This document shows, piece by piece, positions 25,742-33,857 of a stretch of 64,000 nucleotides of DNA (position 1 is its first letter; each line of letters begins with the position of its first letter). Location of the stretch: positions 62,001 through 126,000 of the forward strand of contig JAJVIM010000020.1 in assembly GCA_022071955.1 (NCBI GenBank), in the 5' to 3' direction. The DNA is from Anaerolineae bacterium (GTDB lineage Bacteria > Chloroflexota > Anaerolineae > 4572-78 > J111). The notes under the pieces are model-generated. The model was given only the letters and a program-made list of their open reading frames with translations, was not told the origin of the DNA and did not search any database. The position numbers and the translations under genes were made by a program.

Positions 25742-26065
25742 ATGGCTGAACTGGATATGGTTGCGTTTTGCCGGGCGTTGGGTGACGAAACCCGCCAGCG
25801 CATCCTGGAAATTTTGCAGGATGAAGGTGAACAGTGCGTGAGCGATCTGGTCGATCGTTTTAATGTGTCCCAACCCACCATCTCCCATCACCTCAATTTT
25901 TTGAAGCAGGCCAATCTGGTTGCCAGCCGGCGCGACGGCAAACAGATTTATTATCGGGCCAATCAGGACAACATCACCGAATGTTGCGGCATCCTGTTTA
26001 CCAAATTCACTCCCACCGATCTCAACCTGGATGCCTTTTTAGCGGCAGAAAAAGAGTTACCCTGA
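25742..26065 (+). CDS. arsR: ArsR/SmtB-family metalloid-responsive repressor
   Basis: The ATG at 25742 follows GAGG by nine bases; 107 residues. The winged helix matches ArsR (GDETRQRILEIL, then CVSDLVDRFNVSQPTISHHL, the recognition helix, and VASRRDGKQIYYRA, the wing). Cys residues at 10, 32, 81 and 82 are candidates for As(III) ligands; the C-terminal CC pair is typical of some ArsR subtypes that use non-canonical sites. It should repress its own promoter and probably arsM, and be released by arsenite. The downstream arsM and arsN2 genes support arsenic rather than zinc or cadmium as the signal. Confidence 0.9.
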   Translation: MAELDMVAFCRALGDETRQRILEILQDEGEQCVSDLVDRFNVSQPTISHHLNFLKQANLVASRRDGKQIYYRANQDNITECCGILFTKFTPTDLNLDAFLAAEKELP

Positions 26066-26075
26066 CTCTTTTTTT
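26051..26075 (+). terminator. short hairpin with T run at the arsR stop
   Basis: AAAGAGT/ACTCTTT with a 7-base loop containing the arsR stop codon, followed by seven T. It would separate arsR from arsM or attenuate read-through. Confidence 0.6.
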
Positions 26076-26081
26076 ATAAAA

Positions 26082-26107
26082 ACATATAGAAATATTTATA
26101 TACGTAT
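26082..26107 (+). promoter_or_regulatory. AT-rich promoter/operator before arsM
   Basis: ACATATAGAAATATTTATAT and flanking bases contain TATATA-like -10 sequences and the ATATTTAT also present in the arsR promoter. A second ArsR site is inferred. Confidence 0.35.
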
Positions 26108-26124
26108 TGTTGAAAGGATAAAAA

Positions 26125-27024
26125 ATGACTGACCAGCTCAAACAAAAAGTTAAAGAACGCTACGGCTCAATTGCCAGCCAATTTACTGCTGCCGGCGAAC
26201 CGGCCCCGGCCAACCAGCAGGTGTCGAGCGCGGGCTGCTGCGGCCCGTCCAACTCGGTGCAGCTTTACGATGTGGCCGATGGCGTGAGTTGTTGCGGCGG
26301 CAGCGAGGCGGATTTATCTCTGGCGCAGGCGCTGTACGGCCAGGACAGCCTGACCGACCTGCCGGCCAGCGTCACCGGAATTTCGCTGGGCTGCGGTAAC
26401 CCCACCGCCATTGCCGGCCTCAAACCGGGCGAAACCGTGCTCGACCTCGGCTCCGGCGGCGGCATTGACTGTTTTCTGGCGGCCAAACAGGTGGGGCCGG
26501 CCGGCCACGTTATCGGCGTGGATATGACCGACAGCATGCTGGCGCTGGCCAACAAGAATAAAACTCAGCTCGGTGTCGCCAACGTGGAGTTCCGCAAGGG
26601 CGAAATTGAGGACTTGCCGGTAGACAGCGACTCCATCGATGTGATCATCTCCAACTGCGTTATCAATTTATCAACGGACAAGGACGCTGTTTTCCGCGAG
26701 GCGTTTCGCGTACTCAAACCGGGCGGCCGTTTCACCGTGTCGGATGTGGTCACCGAGGGCGAACTGCCGGAGCCGCTGCGCAGCAACATTGCTGCCTGGA
26801 CCGGCTGCATCAGCGGCGCGCTCGATATAAACGATTATCTGGCCAAATTGCAGCGCGCCGGTTTTGCCGAAGTTCGGGTTGAATCGAAGGTTTCTTACGG
26901 GCTTGAAAACATCAGCGAGCTTGATCAGTCCACACGGGATATTGTTTTAAATGAGGTTGGGACCAGCGATATTCCCCTGGATGCCCGTGTTTTCAGTGCC
27001 AACGTGGTGGCGTACAAACGATAA
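26125..27024 (+). CDS. arsM: arsenite S-adenosylmethionine methyltransferase
   Basis: This 299-residue cytoplasmic enzyme methylates As(III), giving methylated and volatile arsenicals. The SAM-binding motif is [15 protein letters not shown] (105-119). The three Cys that bind arsenite in ArsM are present: C90 in SLGCGNP, C178 in ISNCVINL and C228 in WTGCISGA. Extra Cys pairs occur near the N-terminus (38-39, 56-57). Length and motif order match the family well. It follows arsR after 59 bases and precedes an arsN2-like acetyltransferase. Confidence 0.96.
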   Translation: MTDQLKQKVKERYGSIASQFTAAGEPAPANQQVSSAGCCGPSNSVQLYDVADGVSCCGGSEADLSLAQALYGQDSLTDLPASVTGISLGCGNPTAIAGLKPGETVLDLGSGGGIDCFLAAKQVGPAGHVIGVDMTDSMLALANKNKTQLGVANVEFRKGEIEDLPVDSDSIDVIISNCVINLSTDKDAVFREAFRVLKPGGRFTVSDVVTEGELPEPLRSNIAAWTGCISGALDINDYLAKLQRAGFAEVRVESKVSYGLENISELDQSTRDIVLNEVGTSDIPLDARVFSANVVAYKR

Positions 27025-27095
27025 GGAATAATAAAGGGATCGGACAGTTCCAATCGGAACGACACCGGAGAATGCCTGTACCCGGCTGAAATTGA

Positions 27096-27123
27096 GTAGG
27101 GGCGCTTCGCGAAGCGCCCCTAC
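27096..27123. repeat. 28-bp perfect palindrome, copy 1
   Basis: GTAGGGGCGCTTCG and its exact complement form a perfect 28-bp palindrome between arsM and arsN2. Flanking bases (ATTCGCCGATTCGCTTGATTT on one side, TCAATTT on the other) match, in reverse orientation, those of the copy at 61545, so the repeated unit is about 50-60 bp. Confidence 0.75.
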
Positions 27124-27160
27124 ATTCGCCGATTCGCTTGATTTCGGAGGAGTTACCACC

Positions 27161-27601
27161 ATGCCAAACTTTGAATTCGGGCCGGCCAGCCAGGCCGATG
27201 CCGTCGCCATCAAACACCTGCTGGCCCAGGCCGACCTGCCCAGCGAAGATTTTGCCGCGCACCTGACCCATTTTCGGCTAGCCAAAAATGACGGCGAACT
27301 GGCCGGCGTCATCGGCCTTGAACCATTCGGCGAGGCCGGCTTGCTGCGCTCGCTGGTAGCAGCGCCGGCCTATCGCGGGCAGGGGTTAGGCCAGGCGCTG
27401 GTTGAGCAAGTGACCGGTTACGCCCGGTCGCTGGGCGTGCGCGAGCTGTATCTGCTGACCACCACCGCCGCCGACTTTTTCCCGCGGCTGGGCTTTCGGG
27501 TGATTGACCGCGCCAGTGTGCCGCCCGCCATCCAAACCACCGCCGAGTTCGCCTCGATTTGCCCCTCAACGGCGGTGTGCATGAGCAAACGCATCGTTTA
27601 G
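27161..27601 (+). CDS. arsN2: ArsN2-type GNAT acetyltransferase
   Basis: The ATG at 27161 has CGGAGGAG upstream; 146 residues. GNAT signatures are clear: LLRSLVAAPAYRGQGLGQAL binds acetyl-CoA, and FFPRLGFRVIDRASVP is the C-terminal strand. The tail IQTTAEFASICPSTAVCM matches the ArsN2 subgroup, which occurs in arsenic operons and is thought to acetylate organoarsenical or glutamate-like compounds. The position after arsM supports that assignment. The substrate is not proven by sequence. Confidence 0.88.
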   Translation: MPNFEFGPASQADAVAIKHLLAQADLPSEDFAAHLTHFRLAKNDGELAGVIGLEPFGEAGLLRSLVAAPAYRGQGLGQALVEQVTGYARSLGVRELYLLTTTAADFFPRLGFRVIDRASVPPAIQTTAEFASICPSTAVCMSKRIV

Positions 27602-27639
27602 TTCAACTGAAAACTCCACAGAACCCATTAATTATTTTG

Positions 27640-27800
27640 ATTGTCACATTTCCCATCCCCCCTGACCCCCCTTCCCAACGGGAAGGGGGGAATTATTGAA
27701 AGGGTGTCAATTTTGGGCGCAAAGCGCCCAAAATTGACACCCAATTCCCTATTTTCCCTCCCCCGTTTACGGGGGAGGGAATAGGGAGGGGGAAAAATAA
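27640..27800. repeat. compound palindromic repeat element, copy 2
   Basis: Same design as 16085-16245: a perfect 19-bp central inverted repeat with a 3-base loop (27702-27720/27724-27742, core TTTTGGGCGC AAA), flanked by hairpins CCCCCCTTCCCAACGGGAAG and CTCCCCCGTTTACGGGGGAG and by AATTATTTT ends. It fills most of the gap 27602-27883, with no ORF inside. Confidence 0.7.
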
Positions 27801-27883
27801 TTTTAGTGTGGCTTCGCCGCTCAAAACCTCGTCCGCTTGCTTCAAGCGGCACCCCTGCGGTAAACTACGGCCGGAGGCTTGCC

Positions 27884-28678
27884 ATGACCGAATCCAGTGC
27901 CAACCCGGCCTGGCTGGAAGAAGAAACCGCCCGGCGCTACCAACTCTTCACCCAAAAAACCGGCATGTACCAGGAATTGAGCGCCGAAATGGTCCGGCTG
28001 GCGCAGCTCCGGCCCGGCCAGCGGGTGCTCGATGTGGGCTGCGGCACCGGGGTGACCACCCACTTTGTGCTGCCCAAAATTGGCCCAACCGGCTGCGTCA
28101 TCGCGCTGGATGTTTCCGCGCCGATGCTGGCCGTGGCCCGGCAACAGATTTCGGCCCCGAACGTTACCTTTGTGGCCGCCGACGCCGCCGAGGCTGCCGG
28201 TTACGTTTCGCCGCCGGTGGACCGGATTGTTTGTAATTCGGTATTTTGGCAGTTTCGCCACAAGGTTGAGGTGCTGGCGGCGCTGCGGCAGGTGCTCTCG
28301 CCAGACGGATTGTTGCTGTTTAACGCGCCGGAGCCGTACTTCATCTTTCAGGATATTCCCCGCAGCCCCAAAGTGAGCGTCCTTTTCAAACAACTGGCCG
28401 CCGAGCGTTACGGCGTCGGCCCGCAGGATTTGCGCACCATCGGCCTGTTTTTGCGCCACTGCGGATTTGAGCTGCTGGCTACGCACGAATTCACCCGCAC
28501 CCGCTCCGCCGAAGAAAGTTACCTCTTTTTCCAACTGCCGGTGGCCACCGCCTGGATGGACCCGCCGCTGGATTACCCCACCCGCATGGCTTTGCTGGAA
28601 GAAGCCCGGCAACTGGCCGAGCCCGATCAGGTTATTCGGCAGCGCTGGATGTATTTTGTGGCCCGGCCTGTGGTATAA
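27884..28678 (+). CDS. class I SAM-dependent methyltransferase
   Basis: The start is the ATG at 27884 with GGAGG upstream; 264 residues. A Rossmann methyltransferase core is evident: VLDVGCGTGVTTHFVLPKIG (motif I), VIALDVSAPMLAVARQQI (motif II), then VTFVAADAAEA and a DGLLLFNAPEPYF strand. The N-terminus (LEEETARRYQLFTQKTGMYQELSAEM) and the general layout resemble UbiE/menaquinone or small-molecule methyltransferases, but the substrate is unknown. It lacks the ArsM Cys, so it is not a second arsenite methyltransferase. Confidence 0.8.
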   Translation: MTESSANPAWLEEETARRYQLFTQKTGMYQELSAEMVRLAQLRPGQRVLDVGCGTGVTTHFVLPKIGPTGCVIALDVSAPMLAVARQQISAPNVTFVAADAAEAAGYVSPPVDRIVCNSVFWQFRHKVEVLAALRQVLSPDGLLLFNAPEPYFIFQDIPRSPKVSVLFKQLAAERYGVGPQDLRTIGLFLRHCGFELLATHEFTRTRSAEESYLFFQLPVATAWMDPPLDYPTRMALLEEARQLAEPDQVIRQRWMYFVARPVV

Positions 28679-28775
28679 TTGGGTTAGGTGAGTTATGTGA
28701 GTGGGATGAGTGCAGAGAGTTCACGATACCCGCTCACCAAACCCACCAAACTCACTGCACTCACCCAACTTTTCT

Positions 28776-29840
28776 ATGCTCACCATCGACGGCGCTTTTG
28801 GCGAAGGCGGCGGCCAGATTGTCCGTTCATCGCTCTGTTTGGCGGCAATCACCGGCCGGCCGGTCACCATTTTTAATATTCGGGCCAACCGGAAAAATCC
28901 CGGCCTGGCCGCCCAGCATTTAACTGCGGTTCGCGCCGCGGCGATGATTTGCGATGCCGACCTGCGCGGCGATGAACTGGGCAGCAGCATACTCACTTTT
29001 GCGCCGCAGGCGGCAGCCATCCCCGGCGATTATCTGTTTGACGTGGCCGAGGCCCGCGAGGGCGGCAGCGCCGGGGCCACGTCGCTGGTGCTGCAAACGG
29101 TGCTGCTGCCGCTGGCGTTGGCCGCCGGACCCAGCCGGGTAACGGTGCTCGGCGGCACGCACGTAGCCTGGAGTCCGCCGTTTCATTATCTGCGGGATGT
29201 TTTCCTGCCGACGCTGGCCCGGCTCGGGGTGCGGGCCGGGCTTGATTTAGCGGCCTGGGGCTGGTATCCGGCCGGGCAGGGCGAAGTGACGCTCAGCCTG
29301 CCCGGTGGCGATAGCTTGAGCGCGGCCAATTGGCCCAAAAGCCTGCGGCGAGGCAAATTGCAGCGGATAACCGGCGTGGCTGTGGCAGCCAACCTGCCGG
29401 CGCATATTGCTCAGCGTATCCGCAACCGGGCGGCCAATCTGCTCGATGCCGCCGGGTTGCCGCACCAGCTTGAACCGCGGCGGGTGCGGTCGGTATCGCC
29501 GGGTGCGGGCATTTTTTTGGCCGCCGAATACGAGCACAGCCGGGCCGGATTCAGCGCGTTGGGGGCCAAAGGCAAGCCTTCGGAGGTGGTGGCTCAGGAA
29601 GCGGTTGACGCGCTGCTGGCTTTTCAGCGCAGCGGGGCGGTGGTGGATGTCCACCTGGCCGACCAACTGCTTTTGCCGCTGGCGCTGGCCGGGGCGCAAA
29701 CCACTTTGGCTATCGAGCGGGTATCAGAGCACACTCGCACCAACCTGGCGGTAGTGGAGCAGTTTTTGGGGCCGGTGGCAAGGATCAGCGGCAACCGGCT
29801 CGAGTTTATGGCTGGCCGGGGAGTGGGGAGTAAGCAGTAA
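28776..29840 (+). CDS. rtcA: RNA 3'-terminal phosphate cyclase
   Basis: From the ATG at 28776 the product is 354 residues, close to E. coli RtcA (about 340). The N-terminal signature IDGAFGEGGGQIVRSSLCLA and the motif REGGSAGATSLVLQT (nucleotide region) are conserved, as is SEHTRTNLAVVEQFLG, which carries a His expected to be adenylylated. The enzyme converts RNA 3'-phosphate to a 2',3'-cyclic phosphate with ATP. No rtcB or rtcR is adjacent. The N-terminal 22 codons of a longer frame from 28710 are repetitive and are not included. Confidence 0.94.
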   Translation: MLTIDGAFGEGGGQIVRSSLCLAAITGRPVTIFNIRANRKNPGLAAQHLTAVRAAAMICDADLRGDELGSSILTFAPQAAAIPGDYLFDVAEAREGGSAGATSLVLQTVLLPLALAAGPSRVTVLGGTHVAWSPPFHYLRDVFLPTLARLGVRAGLDLAAWGWYPAGQGEVTLSLPGGDSLSAANWPKSLRRGKLQRITGVAVAANLPAHIAQRIRNRAANLLDAAGLPHQLEPRRVRSVSPGAGIFLAAEYEHSRAGFSALGAKGKPSEVVAQEAVDALLAFQRSGAVVDVHLADQLLLPLALAGAQTTLAIERVSEHTRTNLAVVEQFLGPVARISGNRLEFMAGRGVGSKQ

Positions 29841-29849
29841 GTCGTCAAA

Positions 29850-29896
29850 ACGTGTTGCGTATTGCGTAAATTCTTCTCACACACCACGCAACACGT
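29850..29896. repeat. 11-bp inverted repeat after rtcA
   Basis: ACGTGTTGCGT and ACGCAACACGT are perfect arms separated by 25 bases, just after the rtcA stop. No T run follows. It could form an mRNA-end hairpin. Confidence 0.5.
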
Positions 29897-29904
29897 ATAT
29901 TGGC

Positions 29905-30070
29905 TAGTACACCGTTAAATAAATTTTCTGAGGTTTTTGAGCGTCATTCCCGCACGCTTTTAGCGGGAATCCCTGTTGTAGATGCCCGATAAACTTGTCC
30001 CCGCGCAGGCGGGGAAACATTTGGGCATGACGGCCACCAAAATGTAACTTATTTATTTAACGATGTACTA
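29905..30070. mobile_element. 166-bp MITE-like element with TA-flanked 20-bp terminal repeats
   Basis: TAGTACACCGTTAAATAAAT (29905-29924) and the inverted copy ending at 30070 differ at one base. Both ends start with TA, as expected for the TA target duplication of Tc1/mariner/IS630-type transposons. Inside are two hairpins, CCCGC...GCGGG (29950-29971) and CCCCGC-GCAGGC-GGGG-like (30000-30014), and matching CGTCAT/ATGACG ends. No ORF is inside, so transposition would need a transposase from elsewhere. Confidence 0.75.
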
Positions 30071-30187
30071 ATTGTTTTTTGGAATTGCTTAATGACTCTT
30101 TCCTTTTCGCCTCACTCCCGGTTAGGCTCAATCGGCGGCAACTTGAATCTTATAATTTAGAAACCCGTCCTAAAAAAGGTGAGACCG

Positions 30188-32356
30188 ATGACTCACAAAG
30201 CGCATATCCTGATCATTGACCCGGTCGATAATCCCGACCTGCGGGTTGGGCTGCAATACAAGTACGGCTTTGTTGTGGATTATTCTACCGGCGGCAAAAA
30301 TGTGCTGGCGGCCATCAACCGGGCCAACCCCGACGTGATTGTGTTGAACGCCCGGCTGGTTGAGCCATCGGCGCACGCGCTGCTGGCCCAGTTGACCGAC
30401 AGCAAAGCCAGCACGCCGGTAGTGCTGGTTGGCTCCAATGGCGACATCGCCACCACCGATTTCAGGTATCCGCACATTGCCGGCTGGCTGAGCCAGAATT
30501 TTACCCCCGCCGAACTGGCCCTGCTCATCCAGACCGCGCTCGATCGGGCGCTGCCGGCCAGCGATCTGGTGCTGACCAAACGCGCCGAACTGGTGGAATC
30601 AAACCAGCGGCTGGCCCGCCGGGTGCAGGAATTGCAAACGCTGTTTGAAATTGGCAAATCGGTGGCCTCGCAGTTAGATCTGGAAACGGTGCTGCGCCGG
30701 GTGGCCAAAGCCGTCGTCGATTTGACCGGCGCGGATGAAAGTTACCTGCTGCTGGTTGATGAAACCGAGGGCGATCTGTACCTCCGGGCCGAAGCCAATT
30801 TGGGCGAAGAGGACGCCAAGAATTTTCGGATTAAAGCCAAAGATTCAATTTCCGGGCAGGTGGTGCAAACCGGCCAGCCCATTACGCTGACCACCGACTC
30901 GGCGGTGCTGAAAGTAAAAACCGGCCTGTCGGTTTATTCACTGGTGAATGTGCCGCTGCGAGCCGGGCAAACGGTGATCGGCGTGCTGGGGGCCAACAAC
31001 CGCCGTCAGCAGCGCGCCTTTACCGGCGACGACGAACTGCTGCTGTCGGCGTTGGCTGATTGGGCCGCCATCGCCATTCAAAATGCCAGGCTGTACGATA
31101 AAATTGTGCAGTCCGCCCGCGATTTGCAACTGGTCAACGAGGTCAGCCAGCTTGTGTCCGGCACGCTCGACGTGCAGCAAATTCCGCGGCTGCTGCTGCA
31201 ACGCATCGCCGAGCTGGTAGGGGCCGAGTGCGGCTCGCTGGCGCTGCTGGATCAGGAACGCGGCGGCGTGGTTTTCCTGCTGGCTTACGACGCCCAGGGG
31301 CAGGAATTGACCGATATGACCGGTCTGCTGATGCCGCGCAACCAGGGCATTGTTGGGGTGGTGGCCAACACCGGCCAGCCGGTCATTGCCAACGATGTCA
31401 CCAAACACCCGGCCTGGTCGCCGATGCCGGATAACCTGACCGGGTTTAAAACCAAAAAACTCATCGCCGTGCCGCTGCTGGCCAAAGGTGAAACGGTTGG
31501 GGTGATGGAGTTGCTCAACAAAGACGGCGATTTCACGGACAAGGACGTGCAACTGCTCACGCTGGTGGCCTCGTCAACAGCCATCGCCATTCAAAACGCG
31601 CGCCAGTATGCGGCCATCAAGCAGGCCAACCAGGCCCTCCGCGAAGCGCAGGAGCAGCGCATTGCTGCCGAACGCTGGGCCGTGCTGGGCAAGGCCGCGG
31701 CCACGCTGGCTCATCGAATTAATAACAGCACCGCGCTGGTGCCGATTGCCGCTCAGCACACCCGTGAACTGCTGGAGCAGGCCCAACTGCCGGACGAGCT
31801 GCGCCGGGACATCGAGGGCAATCTGGAACGGATTGAGCGCAATTCGCTGTACACGGTGGATCTGGCCGAGATTTTACTGCGACGCTTCCGCAAAAATCCC
31901 ACCGAGGCGCACAATGTCAACGAATTGATCCAGCAGGCGGTGTCGGTGCTTGACGTGCCGGACAACGTGAGCCTGATTCTCAACCTTGACCCCCACCTGC
32001 CGGAAGCCGATACCAGCGACCTGCTGGTTGACGTGTTTGTTGAACTCATCAGCAACTCAATCCGGGCCATCGGTTCCCGCGAGGGGCTGATTCGTGTAGC
32101 AACATTTAAGGCGGGCAAAGGGCAAGTCTCGGCCCAAATTACCGACAACGGGCCGGGCATTCCGGCGGAAAATATGGCCAAAATTTTTGATATGTTTTTT
32201 ACCACCACCCCCAGCGGTTTGGGGTTTGGCCTGTGGTGGGTAAAAACCTACCTGGAGCAGCAGCACGGCGATATTACCGTTCACAGCGCGCCGTTTCAGG
32301 ATACCACTTTTACCATTACCCTGCCGGGAAATCCGCTGTCGTTGCAAACATTGTAG
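30188..32356 (+). CDS. GAF-domain sensor histidine kinase with pseudo-receiver
   Basis: The ATG at 30188 has AGGTGAG upstream; 722 residues and no membrane segment, so it is cytoplasmic. The N-terminal 115 residues resemble a receiver (HILIIDPVDN), but the phospho-acceptor position is Asn (VIVLNARL). A coiled coil, two GAF domains (about 140-300 and 310-470) and a kinase core follow. The H-box is TLAHRINNSTALVP, the N-box ELISNSIRAIG, and the G-boxes ITDNGPGIP and GLGFGLWWVKTYLEQQ. It probably senses a small ligand or redox state through GAF. A single-domain receiver gene follows after 34 bases and is the likely partner. Confidence 0.9.
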   Translation: MTHKAHILIIDPVDNPDLRVGLQYKYGFVVDYSTGGKNVLAAINRANPDVIVLNARLVEPSAHALLAQLTDSKASTPVVLVGSNGDIATTDFRYPHIAGWLSQNFTPAELALLIQTALDRALPASDLVLTKRAELVESNQRLARRVQELQTLFEIGKSVASQLDLETVLRRVAKAVVDLTGADESYLLLVDETEGDLYLRAEANLGEEDAKNFRIKAKDSISGQVVQTGQPITLTTDSAVLKVKTGLSVYSLVNVPLRAGQTVIGVLGANNRRQQRAFTGDDELLLSALADWAAIAIQNARLYDKIVQSARDLQLVNEVSQLVSGTLDVQQIPRLLLQRIAELVGAECGSLALLDQERGGVVFLLAYDAQGQELTDMTGLLMPRNQGIVGVVANTGQPVIANDVTKHPAWSPMPDNLTGFKTKKLIAVPLLAKGETVGVMELLNKDGDFTDKDVQLLTLVASSTAIAIQNARQYAAIKQANQALREAQEQRIAAERWAVLGKAAATLAHRINNSTALVPIAAQHTRELLEQAQLPDELRRDIEGNLERIERNSLYTVDLAEILLRRFRKNPTEAHNVNELIQQAVSVLDVPDNVSLILNLDPHLPEADTSDLLVDVFVELISNSIRAIGSREGLIRVATFKAGKGQVSAQITDNGPGIPAENMAKIFDMFFTTTPSGLGFGLWWVKTYLEQQHGDITVHSAPFQDTTFTITLPGNPLSLQTL

Positions 32357-32390
32357 AAATCGAGTAAGATGCAGGTTTGGAGGATGCCTT

Positions 32391-32888
32391 ATGCGTAAGC
32401 GAGTGTTGGTAGTTGATGATGTGCCCGATTGGCAAGCCCAACTGCAAACTATTTTAAAAAGTGATTATGAGGTAATTACCGCAGACAGCTACGAGGATGC
32501 GCTGGAAATTGTTCAGGAGCGCAGCATCCAGTTGGCAATTGTCGATCTGCGTTTGAGTCCCACCGACGAAAACGACCGGCAGGGGTTAAAGCTGCTCGGG
32601 GAGCTGGCCAAACACCGCATCAACGCCATTGTGCTTACCGGTTACACCGAGCCGGACCTTCAGGAAGAGGCCGAAGAAAAATATCACGCCTTTGATTTCA
32701 TCGACAAAGGGGTGTTGGCCAGCAACTTTCAGCGGATCCGCGAGGTGGTGGGCGAGGTGTTTAATTTGCTGGAGGCCAAAGAGAAGGCCAAAAAACAAGC
32801 CATCCGCGCCGCCAGCGCCCTGCAGAGCGTATCTTTTACCGAGGAGCTGGCCAGTTGGCCTCTGCGCAAATTTAGAGACAAAAAATGA
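32391..32888 (+). CDS. stand-alone response regulator with helical tail
   Basis: This 165-residue protein has an intact receiver: acid pair D9-D10 (VLVVDDVPDW), phospho-acceptor D52 (LAIVDLRL), conserved Thr (VLTGYTE) and Lys (FIDKG). The C-terminal 40 residues are helical and basic without a known output domain, so it acts through protein contacts. It follows the GAF kinase on the same strand and overlaps the next gene by four bases (ATGA). Confidence 0.9.
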   Translation: MRKRVLVVDDVPDWQAQLQTILKSDYEVITADSYEDALEIVQERSIQLAIVDLRLSPTDENDRQGLKLLGELAKHRINAIVLTGYTEPDLQEEAEEKYHAFDFIDKGVLASNFQRIREVVGEVFNLLEAKEKAKKQAIRAASALQSVSFTEELASWPLRKFRDKK

Positions 32889-33589
32889 GCCTCAACCTCA
32901 ACATCGAAAGCATCATCCTGCTGTTGTTTTTTATCGCGCCCGGCTTTACCTTTACCCGCACTTATACGGCCTATCGACCGCGGTACTACCATCAGCCGAC
33001 CGCTTTTGAGCAGTTTGTGCTGGCTATTGTCGGCAGTACGGTAATTCACGCGGCGGTGCTGGCCATGATTGCGCTGGGCGTATCGCTTTACTGGCTGTTT
33101 ACCGGAAACCTGATTTACCTGATGCCGCTGCAGCCGCTCAACAGTTATCCGGTGCCGGTGTTGGCCGTAATGTTGCTCATCAGCTTTTTTTATTTGACCA
33201 CCACCCTGGTGGTGGCCCGGCGCTTTGGCACAGTTTTGGGCCGCCGCACCGATTTGGATCGGCCCAAATGGTGGAACTTTTTACTGGGCGTCGATCCCCC
33301 CGAACCGTTTTTAATGTGGCACACCATTTTGCAGATTGAGCCGCTGGAACTGGATTTGATTCCGCCCCGGCTGCATATTCAAATGCGCAGCGGCGAATTT
33401 TTTAAAGGCGACCTGTACCAGATGCGGCTGGTGGGCGACGAGGAAAACACAGTTGAACTGGCGCTGCGTAATGTGTTTTATCGCCGGCAGCCAGCGGCCA
33501 TCGAGACCGACGGTTTTCAGCCGCTGGCGCAGCAAACGGTGCTGCTCAAATCCAACGATATTCTGTGGCTCACCCGCAACGACCGGTAA
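32885..33589 (+). CDS. DUF6338-like membrane protein
   Basis: This 234-residue protein has about three membrane helices in the first 110 residues (IILLLFFIAPGFTFTR; FVLAIVGSTVIHAAVLAMIALGV; VLAVMLLISFFYLTTTLVV) and a soluble C-terminal half predicted to be beta-rich (HIQMRSGEFFKGDLYQMRLV). The early PGF-xx-R motif and layout resemble DUF6338 proteins, of unknown function. Four-base overlap with the receiver gene marks it as the third member of the kinase operon; it might be the membrane effector or a target of the signalling pair. Confidence 0.65.
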   Translation: MSLNLNIESIILLLFFIAPGFTFTRTYTAYRPRYYHQPTAFEQFVLAIVGSTVIHAAVLAMIALGVSLYWLFTGNLIYLMPLQPLNSYPVPVLAVMLLISFFYLTTTLVVARRFGTVLGRRTDLDRPKWWNFLLGVDPPEPFLMWHTILQIEPLELDLIPPRLHIQMRSGEFFKGDLYQMRLVGDEENTVELALRNVFYRRQPAAIETDGFQPLAQQTVLLKSNDILWLTRNDR

Positions 33590-33668
33590 CGGGCCAGCCT
33601 GATTTGAGATTTTGGATTTTGTTTGTGTCACGGAATGTTCGCCACTATGTGCTTGGTCGTAGTCAGTG

Positions 33669-33726
33669 GCGAGTGGCGGGTGGCAAATGGCGTGTTTTTA
33701 CCCGCCACCCGCTACTTGCCACTCGC
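33669..33726. repeat. imperfect inverted repeat of GCGAGTGGC units
   Basis: GCGAGTGGC (33669) and GCCACTCGC (33718) are perfect arms; inside, GGCGGGTGGC faces ACCCGCCACCC. Nearby are tandem copies of TTACGAA (33778-33790). The 268-bp gap 33590-33857 holds only these repeats and the rnz upstream region. Confidence 0.5.
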
Positions 33727-33857
33727 AACCTTTATAAGTGGCGAAAAACTAAAGACACTAACGATTTTGGATTTACGAATTACGAATTACGTTTCACAAT
33801 GTCACCCTCTTGCAATCCCGGTGAACCACAATATTCTCTACAAGGACTTACCAATTA

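Noticed and set aside
27884-28678. Second arsM or menaquinone methyltransferase (ubiE/menG) gene
   Set aside because: The three arsenite-binding Cys are absent and UbiE-specific motifs are not convincing, so only a general methyltransferase call is made.
28684-28775. N-terminal extension of RtcA from 28710
   Set aside because: The codons come from a TGAGTG/CACTCA-rich repeat, and the family signature begins immediately after the ATG at 28776.
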